Part shown: positions 1-7,424 of the stretch, one piece after another
Position numbering within the stretch: position 1 is the stretch's first letter
How the letters are laid out: each line of letters opens with the position of its first letter
Source: Betaproteobacteria bacterium
Lineage (GTDB): Bacteria; Pseudomonadota; Gammaproteobacteria; Burkholderiales; SG8-41
Assembly: GCA_947486575.1 (NCBI GenBank)
Contig: CANKUB010000047.1
Location: forward strand, 1-32,264
DNA length: 32,264 bases
Reading direction: 5' to 3'
Position numbers and translations under genes: made by a program
The notes under the pieces: model-generated
Database searches by the model: none
What the model was told of the DNA's origin: nothing
The model's input: the letters and a program-made list of their open reading frames with translations, nothing else

Positions 1-67
1 GGTGAAGGGAATCGAACCCTCGTCATAAGCTTGGAAGGCTTCTGCTCTACCATTGAGCTACACCCGC
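1..67 (-). tRNA. tRNA-Gly (anticodon TCC), 3' end cut by the window edge
   Basis: Read on the minus strand the segment folds as a cloverleaf. The 5' acceptor arm is GCGGGTG (61-67), the D arm contains AGCTCAATGGTAGAGC, the anticodon loop is CTTCCAA with anticodon TCC (33-35), and the T loop TTCGATT is closed by GAGGG/CCCTT, apart from one G-T pair. Only the first four bases of the 3' acceptor strand (CACC) are inside the window, so the 3' end is missing. It follows tRNA-Tyr on the same strand. The order Tyr-Gly usually precedes tRNA-Thr and a tuf gene, so tuf probably lies just outside the window (inference). Confidence 0.93.
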
Positions 68-208
68 CCGGTTCCCGCAAAAAACGAAAAACCTTTCACC
101 ACTCACCACTTCTACAACAACTGCAACCCATGGCACATCAAATAAAAAACATCAATAATTCAATTACTTATTACGTCACACGCACTACAACCACGCTACT
201 ACTATTTT

Positions 209-295
209 TGGTGGAGGAGGTTGGATTCGAACCAACGTAGGCGCTAGGCCAACAGATTTACAGTCTGCCCCCTTTAGCCACTCGGGCACCCCTCC
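209..295 (-). tRNA. tRNA-Tyr (anticodon GTA)
   Basis: On the minus strand the acceptor stem GGAGGGG (289-295) pairs with CTCCTCC, followed by discriminator A and an encoded CCA (209-211). The anticodon loop CTGTAAA carries GTA (259-261). The T arm GTTGG-TTCGAAT-CCAAC is perfect, and there is the long variable arm expected of a class II tRNA. It is the first gene of a tRNA operon with tRNA-Gly 141 nt downstream. Confidence 0.96.
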
Positions 296-309
296 GAACG
301 AAACCGTCT

Positions 310-338
310 ATTATGGATTTTTAAAGCCGCTCTGTCAA
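310..338 (-). promoter_or_regulatory. sigma-70 promoter of the tRNA-Tyr/tRNA-Gly operon
   Basis: On the minus strand a perfect -35 box TTGACA (333-338) is followed after exactly 17 nt by CATAAT (310-315). The predicted start lies about 7-8 nt before the 5' end of tRNA-Tyr. This is one of the two strongest promoter-like sequences in the window and is suited to a stable-RNA operon. Confidence 0.85.
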
Positions 339-577
339 ACAACTTCGCACTTAGCGCAGCTTGGCCGGTGAATCGTATTTGCGCGCTTGCCGGATGCCTT
401 GGTAAGTCGCCTTTGCCTTTGTTCATGCCTCAATTTGGAACGCCGTTTGGAGCACTGCAACATTTTAAGCGACACCTTGGTGCATGTTTTTTACGCCTGA
501 ATTACCGATGCCACTAGAGCGACGATAGCAACAGTAAACAGCTTTCTGTAACCTTACGCAGCCCCAAACAAAAATAC

Positions 578-606
578 GCGACAGGCTCGAAATGTGGTGG
601 CATAAT
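578..606 (+). promoter_or_regulatory. candidate promoter for tctBA
   Basis: GCGACA (578-583), a 17-nt spacer and CATAAT (601-606). The -35 matches four of six consensus bases and the -10 five of six. It would give a leader of about 180 nt before tctB. It is supported only by sequence resemblance. Confidence 0.3.
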
Positions 607-793
607 GCGACGCAAATCAGGGCGGTTCAGCACTTAAAAATACCAAGCCGCAATGATTGCAAATGGAGGGGATCTCAGCTCAGCTTTCAATAGCCTTTCA
701 GTAGCAGTACCCGGCAGGGATCTGTTAACCGAGTCGCGTCGTAACAAATAATTTACCCGCGGCTATCAAGCAAATTTTACGTTGGAGAGTTGC

Positions 794-1243
794 ATGATTA
801 AGAGTAAAAAAGATTTGTACGCAGGTTTGATGTTTATTGTTATCGGTGCGTTCTTTGCACTGTGGGCGCTGAATTATCCGATGGGCACTGCGGTTCGCAT
901 GGGGCCAGCGTATTTTCCAAGCATTCTGGGTTGGCTTACGGCTGGCTTGGGCGTAATCATCCTGGTGCGTGGCTTTACGGTTCCCGATGTAGATCCCAAT
1001 CCGATTAACTGGCATCCGATGCTGTGGATTCATGGCTCCGCAGTGGCATTCGGCTTGCTGGTTGACCCGCTCAAGATCGGTTTTGTCGGCGCGGTAGTCG
1101 TTTCCACGATCGCCTGCGCCTACGGCGGCTACGAGTTCAAGTGGAAAGAAGCCCTTATTGAGGCTACCGTCCTGATTGTGGTTTGCTGGGGCGCGTTCGT
1201 TTACGGACTCGGCCTGCCGTTCCGGCTCTTCCCCTGGTCCTGA
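794..1243 (+). CDS. tctB: TctB-family small membrane subunit of a tripartite tricarboxylate transporter
   Basis: A 149-aa protein with about four hydrophobic segments, near residues 8-27, 42-60, 75-105 and 120-140. This is the size and layout of the TctB subunit (DUF1468 family), the small inner-membrane partner of TctA in secondary uptake of carboxylates driven by a periplasmic Bug/TctC receptor. The ATG at 794 is chosen because a GGAG ribosome-binding site (784-787) sits correctly before it; an in-frame TTG at 782 overlaps that site. tctA follows 43 nt downstream, so the two are presumably one operon. No receptor gene is adjacent; two Bug-type receptors lie at 30-32 kb. The substrate cannot be read from the sequence. 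Confidence 0.88.
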   Translation: MIKSKKDLYAGLMFIVIGAFFALWALNYPMGTAVRMGPAYFPSILGWLTAGLGVIILVRGFTVPDVDPNPINWHPMLWIHGSAVAFGLLVDPLKIGFVGAVVVSTIACAYGGYEFKWKEALIEATVLIVVCWGAFVYGLGLPFRLFPWS

Positions 1244-1286
1244 GTCACTGTAAATCCCAAACAAACATAATCAGTCTGGAGAATTC

Positions 1287-2903
1287 ATGAAAAAAATTAT
1301 TCTGGGAATTACAGCGGTTCTGGCACTGACCGCAACTTCCCTTGTACTGGCGCAGGCCACTGGCAAACCAACGGATTACGTCGATCCGGGTCTGTTCAAG
1401 AACCTGATTCTCGGTTTCTCGGTCGCGTTATCCTGGACCAACCTGTGGTACTGCTTCATTGGCTGCTTTCTTGGCACGCTGATTGGCGTACTTCCAGGCA
1501 TCGGGCCGGTGGCGACCATCGCCATGTTGCTGCCGATTACGTTTAACCTGCCGCCAACGCCTGCATTGATCATGCTGGCTGGTATTTACTACGGCGCAAG
1601 TTACGGCGGCTCGACAACCGCGATTCTGGTTAACCTGCCCGGTGAATCCTCCTCGGTGGTAACCTGTATTGATGGCTACAAGATGGGCCAACAGGGTCGC
1701 GCTGGCCCAGCGCTGGCCATCGCTGCGCTCGGTTCGTTCTTTGCGGGCACTGTGGGTACCATCCTGATCGCGTTGTTCGGCCCGCCGCTCGCAGAACTGG
1801 CGTTTGAGTTTGGCGCTGCCGAATACTTCTCGATGATGGTGCTGGGTCTGGTGGCTGCGGTTGTGCTGGCCTCCGGCTCGCTGATCAAAGCCATCGCGAT
1901 GATTCTGGTTGGTCTGCTGCTGGGTATTGTGGGCACTGACGTGAATTCCGGTATCGCGCGTTACAGTTTCGGCATCTCGGAATTGTCTGACGGTATCGGC
2001 TTCGTGTCGGTGGCGATGGGCATGTTTGGTTTTGCCGAGATTGTGAAAAACCTCGAAGATAAAGAGGCTGACCGTTCGGGTGCCACAATTTCCGAGGTGA
2101 AGAGTTTGATGCCTACGGCTGAAGACATCACAATGTCCATCGGCCCGATTATTCGCGGCACGGCCATCGGTACCATCTTCGGCATTCTGCCCGGTTCGCA
2201 TACGGTTATTGCCGCGTTCTCTTCCTATACACTGGAAAAGAAACTGGCCAAAGACCCGTCACGTTTCGGCAAGGGTGCCATCGAAGGCGTTGCCGGCCCT
2301 GAGTCTGCAAACAATGCCGCTGCGCAAACCTGCTTTATTCCGCTGCTGACACTGGGTATCCCCACCGGTGCGGTGATGGCGCTGATGGTGGGCGCGATGA
2401 CCATTCAGGGTATCGCACCTGGCCCGCAGGTGATGACGCAGAAGCCTGATCTGTTCTGGGGCATGATTGCATCCATGTGGGTCGGCAACGGCATGCTGGT
2501 GTTGCTCAACCTGCCGCTGATCAGTATCTGGGTGATGTTCCTGAAGATTCCCTATCGCATCTTGTTCCCCGGCATCTGCCTGTTCTGCTCGATTGGTGCC
2601 TACTCGCTGAATAACAGCGCGATGGAAGTGTATCTGGCTGCGGCGTTTGGTGTGTTTGGTTACTTCGCCTCGAAGTGGGGCTGCGAACCGGCACCGTTGC
2701 TGCTGGGCTTCGTGTTAGGGCCGTTGATGGAAGAAAACCTGCGTCGCGCCATGCTGATTTCGCGTGGTGATCCGTCAGTGTTCGTCACCCGCCCGATATC
2801 ATGCGGCATGTTGCTGGTTGCGCTGGCACTGCTGATCATGATTATCTCGCCGCAACTCAAGAAAAAGCGCGAGGAAGTACTGCAAGAGGGCGATGGCTTG
2901 TAA
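1287..2903 (+). CDS. tctA: TctA-family large permease subunit of a tripartite tricarboxylate transporter
   Basis: A 538-aa polytopic membrane protein carrying the TctA signature stretches [21 protein letters not shown] (about residues 63-83) and [20 protein letters not shown] (about 101-120), and a repeat-like [12 protein letters not shown] near residue 300. Such permeases have around 12 membrane segments and move carboxylates delivered by a periplasmic receptor. A clear GGAG site precedes the ATG. Compared with typical TctA, which starts close to the GVALT/NL segment, this one has about 30 extra N-terminal residues that look like a signal peptide ([20 protein letters not shown], then LAQA). 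Whether it is cleaved is unknown. It is the last gene of the pair and is followed by a strong terminator. Confidence 0.93.
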   Translation: MKKIILGITAVLALTATSLVLAQATGKPTDYVDPGLFKNLILGFSVALSWTNLWYCFIGCFLGTLIGVLPGIGPVATIAMLLPITFNLPPTPALIMLAGIYYGASYGGSTTAILVNLPGESSSVVTCIDGYKMGQQGRAGPALAIAALGSFFAGTVGTILIALFGPPLAELAFEFGAAEYFSMMVLGLVAAVVLASGSLIKAIAMILVGLLLGIVGTDVNSGIARYSFGISELSDGIGFVSVAMGMFGFAEIVKNLEDKEADRSGATISEVKSLMPTAEDITMSIGPIIRGTAIGTIFGILPGSHTVIAAFSSYTLEKKLAKDPSRFGKGAIEGVAGPESANNAAAQTCFIPLLTLGIPTGAVMALMVGAMTIQGIAPGPQVMTQKPDLFWGMIASMWVGNGMLVLLNLPLISIWVMFLKIPYRILFPGICLFCSIGAYSLNNSAMEVYLAAAFGVFGYFASKWGCEPAPLLLGFVLGPLMEENLRRAMLISRGDPSVFVTRPISCGMLLVALALLIMIISPQLKKKREEVLQEGDGL

Positions 2904-2918
2904 GCCATTGTTTCTGAA
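2901..2918 (+). repeat. copy of the AT-rich intergenic motif
   Basis: TAAGCCATTGTTTCTGAA begins with the TAA stop of tctA. It is the most divergent of six copies matching roughly TAAGYNNTTGTTTTTAWT. A related piece (CATTGTTTCTGAACAG) lies near 10814-10829. Confidence 0.3.
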
Positions 2919-2921
2919 TAG

Positions 2922-2953
2922 AAAAACGCCGCGATATTCGCGGCGTTTTTTTT
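2922..2953 (+). terminator. rho-independent terminator after tctA
   Basis: Arms 2922-2934 and 2938-2950 form a 13-bp stem with the GC core CGCCGCGA/TCGCGGCG, a 3-nt loop and a run of eight T. The A-rich left arm means it could also stop minus-strand transcription, but the adjacent minus gene ends 43 nt away. Confidence 0.9.
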
Positions 2954-2995
2954 GGCGCTGCTCTGCTGTTTGGCGACACCTGCTAACCCATGCGT

Positions 2996-3721
2996 CTATT
3001 GCCCACCGGTGCCACTAATGCTGGTGCCACCACAAACAAAAATCGTTTGCCCGGTGATATAGCCGTTCTCAATCGCCAGCAAAAACGTCACCATGCGCGC
3101 AACGTCGTCTGGCGTGCCCACGCGTTTGACGGGAATACTGTCAATCACGTGCTGCCGTTTGTCGCTGCCGATGGGGTGTCCCACATCAAACAACGCTGAC
3201 CCTACCGGCCCTGGTGCTATGACGTTCATGGTGATGCCGTCTCCTGCCACCTCCAGGCACGTCGAGCGTGTCATGCCCACCAGCGCCGCCTTGGCTGCTG
3301 AGTACGTCACACGCTGCGTCTTACCCATCATCGCGCGCGACGCCATGCTGACGATGCGTCCAAACTTCGCCTCGCGCATGCCCGGCACAAACGCCTTGAT
3401 CAGGATCATTGCGGCACGCACCGTAACCGCCATCACATAATCCAGGTCTTCCGGCGTGGCCTGCTCCAGCAAGCCCGGTCGGTTAGCCCCTGCGTTGTTC
3501 ACCAGATAACGCACGCCATATTGCTTGACGATTTCTGCGGAAACTTCGCTTGTTTGTTGCGTATCCGCGAGATCCACGCCCATGTAGATCAAGCGGGCAT
3601 GCGAAATGCGCGGCGGCTTGCGTTGCAGCGCAATGACCGTATGGCCGCTGTCCAGCAGGCGTTGCGCTATGGCTTCGCCGATGCCCGCACTCGCGCCCGT
3701 GACTACTGCGACTTCTTCCAT
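2996..3721 (-). CDS. short-chain dehydrogenase/reductase (SDR)
   Basis: A 241-aa classical SDR, an NAD(P)-dependent cytosolic oxidoreductase. Visible motifs are the cofactor loop TGASAGIG (residues 8-15), NNAG (75-78), and the catalytic Ser128 and Tyr140-x3-Lys144 (YSAAK). The C-terminal substrate-loop region ends with ITGQTIFVCGGTS. The length is normal for the family. The ATG at 3721 follows a good GGGAG site; the frame is open further upstream but that part has no SDR similarity. It is divergent from the MFS gene, with 161 nt between. The family covers 3-oxoacyl-ACP reductases and many alcohol dehydrogenases, so the substrate is not assigned. Confidence 0.9.
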   Translation of the reverse strand: MEEVAVVTGASAGIGEAIAQRLLDSGHTVIALQRKPPRISHARLIYMGVDLADTQQTSEVSAEIVKQYGVRYLVNNAGANRPGLLEQATPEDLDYVMAVTVRAAMILIKAFVPGMREAKFGRIVSMASRAMMGKTQRVTYSAAKAALVGMTRSTCLEVAGDGITMNVIAPGPVGSALFDVGHPIGSDKRQHVIDSIPVKRVGTPDDVARMVTFLLAIENGYITGQTIFVCGGTSISGTGGQ

Positions 3722-3882
3722 GATCTGCTCCCGGTAATATGATGAAGGATTATAGCCCGCGTGCTGCAATCCACCTTGTCCGCGCCGTGGCTTGTTACAC
3801 TTGCATGTCGAACCGCATTTGCCGAAGAACATGAAAACATGCCGCACAACCACCTGCCAACGATGAACTTCTGGAAGCTCCA

Positions 3883-5145
3883 TTGAGCGCCGCCGCCACC
3901 GGCGCACTGGCCCCTTTTCACCATCGCAGCTACCGCTTTCAGTGGATGGCGGACCTCTCGACCTCATGGGCGTTCGAGATGGAAACCATCATGCTGAGCT
4001 GGTACATCCTGGTGGAAACGCAATCGGTGTTTCTGCTCACACTGTTTGCGTCCACGCAATACATCGGCACGCTGTTCTCGCCGGTGTTCGGCGTGATGGG
4101 CCACCGCCTTGGAAACAAGCGCGTGTATTGCAGCATGCGTGCGAGCTACACGCTGCTCGCCATAGTCATGCTGGTGCTGGTGCTGAGCGGCTCGCTGACG
4201 CCGCTCTACGTGTTTGTAATCGCCACGCTGCAAGGGCTGGTGCGTCCGTCCGATCTGGTGCTGCGCTATTCGCTGATCGGCGAAACCATGCAGGGCAGTC
4301 AGCTCATGGCGGCCACCAGCGTTTCACGCACCACGCAGGATTCCGCGCGCGTGATGGGTGCACTCGCCGGCGCGGGCATTGTCGCCACGCTGGGCATGGG
4401 CATGGCCTACGTTGCCGTCGCCGGTCTCTACGCGACCAGCTTTGCACTCAGCTTCCAGGTTGCCGGCTTACGCTATACCGCGCCCGCGGCGGGCGCGGAT
4501 AAAAACGAGACCGCTTCCATATCCGTGTGGCGCGATTTACGCGACGGCGCGATTCATGTGTGGCATATGCCGCAATTGCTCGCGGCGATGTCATTGGCGC
4601 TGCTGGTTAATCTCACGGCGTTTCCGCTGAGTAACGGCCTGCTGCCGTATGTCGCCAAGGAAATTTATCACACCGATCAAACAGGCCTCGGCTACCTGTC
4701 GGCGGCCTTTTCATTCGGTGCGCTGGTGGGTTCAATTTTTCTGTCGCGCTTTGGTCACGCACTGCCGCCCGCACGCATGATGACCGCGTTCTGTGGCGTG
4801 TGGTACTGCATGGCGCTGTTGTTTACGCACATGCCGGGGCTTGGCAGCGGCATCGCCGCGCTGCTGCTCACCGGCTGTGCGCAAAGCCTCGGCATGGTAC
4901 CCATGTCCGCCATGCTGCTGCGCAACGCCGATGCACGCTTTCGCGGGCACGTCATGGGCATACGCATGCTGATGATCTACAGCTTGCCTGTAGGACTGGT
5001 GATTTCAGGCCCGCTGATCACGCACTACGGATTTCGCGCGATGGGCACGCTCTACTGCACCATCGGCATCGTCATGACGCTGTGGATTGCGCTGCACTGG
5101 CGTGCACACATCTGGCGGCTGGATGAGCCAGCCAATAAGCACTAA
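3883..5145 (+). CDS. MFS transporter, enterobactin-exporter-like (MFS_3) group
   Basis: A 420-aa integral membrane protein with about 12 hydrophobic segments and the pattern of the MFS_3 group: a FQWMADLSTSWAFEMETIMLSW opening helix, a GHRLGNKRV loop between helices 2 and 3, and SVSRTTQDSARVMGALAGAG around residues 145-164. MFS_3 proteins are inner-membrane proton-coupled exporters of small molecules such as siderophores or drugs. The start is taken as TTG 3883, preceded by GGAAG seven nt upstream; no in-frame ATG or GTG fits better. It is divergent from the SDR gene and convergent with the next gene. The substrate is unknown. Confidence 0.85.
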   Translation: MSAAATGALAPFHHRSYRFQWMADLSTSWAFEMETIMLSWYILVETQSVFLLTLFASTQYIGTLFSPVFGVMGHRLGNKRVYCSMRASYTLLAIVMLVLVLSGSLTPLYVFVIATLQGLVRPSDLVLRYSLIGETMQGSQLMAATSVSRTTQDSARVMGALAGAGIVATLGMGMAYVAVAGLYATSFALSFQVAGLRYTAPAAGADKNETASISVWRDLRDGAIHVWHMPQLLAAMSLALLVNLTAFPLSNGLLPYVAKEIYHTDQTGLGYLSAAFSFGALVGSIFLSRFGHALPPARMMTAFCGVWYCMALLFTHMPGLGSGIAALLLTGCAQSLGMVPMSAMLLRNADARFRGHVMGIRMLMIYSLPVGLVISGPLITHYGFRAMGTLYCTIGIVMTLWIALHWRAHIWRLDEPANKH

Positions 5146-5165
5146 AACGCGACACCGTAAACGGC

Positions 5166-5645
5166 TCACTTCCGCATCGGTATCACAATCTGCGTCTGCG
5201 TAACAATCGCCACACGGCTGCCGTCGCCGGAGTTGGTGATGGTGGTTTGCCATACCATCGTGGTGCGTCCCACGTGAAGCGGAATTGAAACCGCATTCAG
5301 CATCGGCCCCAGGCCCGCGGCGAAAAAATTGGTTTTCGATTCCAGCGTGGTGGTCAAATAACCATCGGGCAAATTCATGATGGCACCGGCCGCACCCACG
5401 CAATCCGCGTAGGCCATCAACGCACCGCCGTTCGCGCGTAAATTGCGGTTCAGCACAATCGGCTTAACCGGCAACTCCGCGACAATTTTTTTCTTGCTGG
5501 CGAGCGTGATCTTCACACCCATCGCACGCGGCAGGCCGCCGCCGAAGCCCTTGAGTCTTTCCGGCAGTTCGCCGAAAGCGGACTTTACTTTCGCTGCGGT
5601 TGGTTTCACGGCGGGTCTTACAGGAATTTTTGTTGCTTTAGACAT
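5166..5645 (-). CDS. hotdog-fold (PaaI-like) thioesterase-family protein
   Basis: A 159-aa protein whose second half resembles the PaaI/YiaI hotdog pattern. It has a GGALMAYADCVGAAGA helix followed by strands including TTTLESKTNFFAAG and TTMVWQTTI, ending in VAIVTQTQIVIP. Such proteins hydrolyse acyl-CoA thioesters. The usual catalytic Asp/Glu in the central helix could correspond to the Asp of YADCVG, which I cannot confirm. The first 40 residues are Lys/Pro-rich and unlike the family core. It starts 28 nt after the flavocytochrome gene on the same strand, but the gap has no recognisable Shine-Dalgarno and instead contains the AT-rich motif, so the start and its translation are unusual. Confidence 0.7.
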   Translation of the reverse strand: MSKATKIPVRPAVKPTAAKVKSAFGELPERLKGFGGGLPRAMGVKITLASKKKIVAELPVKPIVLNRNLRANGGALMAYADCVGAAGAIMNLPDGYLTTTLESKTNFFAAGLGPMLNAVSIPLHVGRTTMVWQTTITNSGDGSRVAIVTQTQIVIPMRK

Positions 5646-5658
5646 TATTAAATTATTC

Positions 5659-5676
5659 AATAAAAACAATAGCTTA
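5659..5676 (-). repeat. copy of the AT-rich intergenic motif
   Basis: On the minus strand TAAGCTATTGTTTTTATT begins at the TAA stop codon of the flavocytochrome gene and fills most of the 28-nt gap to the next start codon. Confidence 0.35.
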
Positions 5677-6942
5677 CGATAGAGAATCCGCCCAGATGTT
5701 ACGCGCCCACCCCCACGCATACATCCCTTCAAGTTCACTCGGCTTGTCGGACAATCCACCCGCCCCTTTTACCGCAATCATGGTTTTTTCCGTTGCGCTG
5801 TACTGATGCACGGAGGTCACGTGAATCACGTTTTTTGCATCTACAAAGCTGTAGCAGGTGTTCATCATCATCGGCTGCTGGTTCACCGGCTGGCCCTTGA
5901 TCAGCGCGATCACTGCGGCTGCACAAATTTTCGCGTGCTGATTCGCCATGCTTGCCGATTTCGGCATCAACGCCGCAGACAGCGTAGCGTCACCCAACAC
6001 ATGTATGCCCGGCACTTTGATGGATTCGTTGGTGAGCCAATCCACGCCGCACCAGCGGTTGTTAGCGGTAATCAGCCCGGCATTGCGCGCGATATCTGCG
6101 GCGCGCTGTGGCGGCACTACGTTGAGCACATCGCCTTTGACATCGCCGAATTGCAGCTTGATGGTCATGCCCTTTACGTCGACATCGGCGATTTCACTGT
6201 TGGGCCGGTAATCGATCATGCCTTTGTACTGGCCGTTCCACACCGCACGAAACAACCCGGCCTTGGATACGATATCCGGGTTTGAATCGAGCACGATAAT
6301 TTTTGACTTCGGCTTCGCGCGCTTGAAATAATCGGCGATCTGGCAAACGCGCTCATACGGCCCCGGCGGGCAACGATACGGCGCAAGCGGAATATGGAAC
6401 ACGAAAACACCGCCGTCGTGCATCGATTCAAGTTGCTTCTTCAAAGCCAGCGTTTGCGGCCCAGCCTTCCATGCATGAAGCACCTGCGCTTGCGCGGCGG
6501 GATTGTTAAGCCCCAGAATTGTATCGTAAACCATGTCCACACCGGGCGACACTATCAACCGATCATAGTTGAGCGTGCTGCCACCTGCCAGCCGCACGGT
6601 CTTCGCGGCAGGATCTATCGCCACAGCATCGTCACGCACAACTTTGATACCGCGATTGGACAAGCCGCTGTAATCACGTGAAATGTCGCTGATGTTTGCG
6701 TTACCCGCCAACACCAGATTACTGATCGGGCATGAAATAAATCCCGACTCACGCTCGACCACCGTGACATCAATATCCGGCGACCACATTTTTATGTATT
6801 TTGCTGCTGTGCCACCACCGATGCCCGCCCCGATGACGACGACGCGTCCTGCGCTACCACCACCCGTTGTGGCACACCCCGCGAGCGCCGTTGCACCTGC
6901 CGCCGCTGTCCACTGCATGAATTCACGTCTGGAAAATGTCAT
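5674..6942 (-). CDS. fccB: flavocytochrome c sulfide dehydrogenase-type flavoprotein subunit
   Basis: A 422-aa exported flavoprotein that matches the FccB/SoxF pattern for periplasmic sulfide oxidation with electron transfer to a c-type cytochrome. The N terminus has a twin-arginine motif (SRREFMQW, residues 4-11) and then LAGC (20-23), which could also be a lipobox. A dinucleotide-binding VVIGAGIGGGTAAKYIK follows at 35-51. Cys71 in FISCPISN is at the position that holds FAD covalently in Chromatium FccB. Cys191 (YRCPPGPYER) and Cys298 (RWCGVDW) match its redox disulfide. All three key cysteines are thus present. It begins 9 nt after the cytochrome gene, with a GGAG site formed at that junction, so the two are co-transcribed. 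Confidence 0.9.
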   Translation of the reverse strand: MTFSRREFMQWTAAAGATALAGCATTGGGSAGRVVVIGAGIGGGTAAKYIKMWSPDIDVTVVERESGFISCPISNLVLAGNANISDISRDYSGLSNRGIKVVRDDAVAIDPAAKTVRLAGGSTLNYDRLIVSPGVDMVYDTILGLNNPAAQAQVLHAWKAGPQTLALKKQLESMHDGGVFVFHIPLAPYRCPPGPYERVCQIADYFKRAKPKSKIIVLDSNPDIVSKAGLFRAVWNGQYKGMIDYRPNSEIADVDVKGMTIKLQFGDVKGDVLNVVPPQRAADIARNAGLITANNRWCGVDWLTNESIKVPGIHVLGDATLSAALMPKSASMANQHAKICAAAVIALIKGQPVNQQPMMMNTCYSFVDAKNVIHVTSVHQYSATEKTMIAVKGAGGLSDKPSELEGMYAWGWARNIWADSLS

Positions 6943-6951
6943 GTCGCTCTC

Positions 6952-7296
6952 CTAATAACCAGCACGCGCAGGCGCAGGTTTGACGTTGGCAAAGTAACCG
7001 GCAATAAACTCAAACTGTGCGTCGGTGTAACCCTTGGCCTGCTGATGCATGATGGTTGCGGGCCGCTTGCCATCGCGAAAATCCTTGAGCAGTTGCAACA
7101 GCACAGCCTTCTCGCGACCAGCAATACTGGGAGGCACATCACCAACGCTGCGCCCCTCTGTGCCGTGACACGTGAAACACGTGGCTGCGAGTGCGCGCGC
7201 AGCGTTCGGGTCTTGTGCCTGCGCAGGCGCAGTGCCCGCCAATATCGCAACTGCAAACGCGGCTACAGAATATGCCGCACGCCATTGAGTGTTCAT
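6952..7296 (-). CDS. mono-haem cytochrome c, partner of the FccB-like flavoprotein
   Basis: A 114-aa precursor with a signal peptide (about residues 1-28, ending APAQAQ) and one haem-binding motif C40-F-T-C43-H44. Met83 in TIMHQQAKGYTD is the likely distal haem ligand. It resembles the SoxE/FccA-like class I cytochromes that take electrons from the flavoprotein. Chromatium FccA has two haems, so a single-haem partner is a difference, though single-haem forms are known in proteobacteria. The ATG at 7296 follows a GGGAG site. It is the first gene of the pair, and fccB starts 9 nt after its stop. Confidence 0.9.
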   Translation of the reverse strand: MNTQWRAAYSVAAFAVAILAGTAPAQAQDPNAARALAATCFTCHGTEGRSVGDVPPSIAGREKAVLLQLLKDFRDGKRPATIMHQQAKGYTDAQFEFIAGYFANVKPAPARAGY

Positions 7297-7373
7297 TCGA
7301 AACTCCCGGTCAAAAATGTAGCGGGCTAGTATAGCAATGCCTGCGTGGATGCACAGTAAAAAATCTACCCGTG

Positions 7374-7412
7374 AAAAGCAAAAACCCCGAACGTTCCGGG
7401 GTTTTTGCTTTT
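7374..7412 (-). terminator. rho-independent terminator after clpA
   Basis: A perfect 16-bp inverted repeat, 7374-7389 and 7397-7412, with core CCCCG/CGGGG, flanking A5/T5 and A4/T4 runs, and a 7-nt loop. Read from clpA it ends in TTTTTGCTTTT. The following cytochrome gene on the same strand starts 78 nt beyond. Confidence 0.88.
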
Positions 7413-7424
7413 GCCGCAATGCCA

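Larger units (their letters stand above)
296..793. other. gene-free region between the tRNA operon and tctB
   Basis: About 500 nt with no convincing coding sequence. It contains the minus-strand tRNA promoter (310-338) and one candidate plus-strand promoter (578-606). I see nothing else structured in it. Confidence 0.6.

Noticed and set aside
3722-3967. An upstream-extended start for the SDR gene
   Set aside because: The extra 80 residues are Arg/Gly-rich and unlike SDR proteins. The ATG at 3721 has a good ribosome-binding site and begins right at the Rossmann fold.
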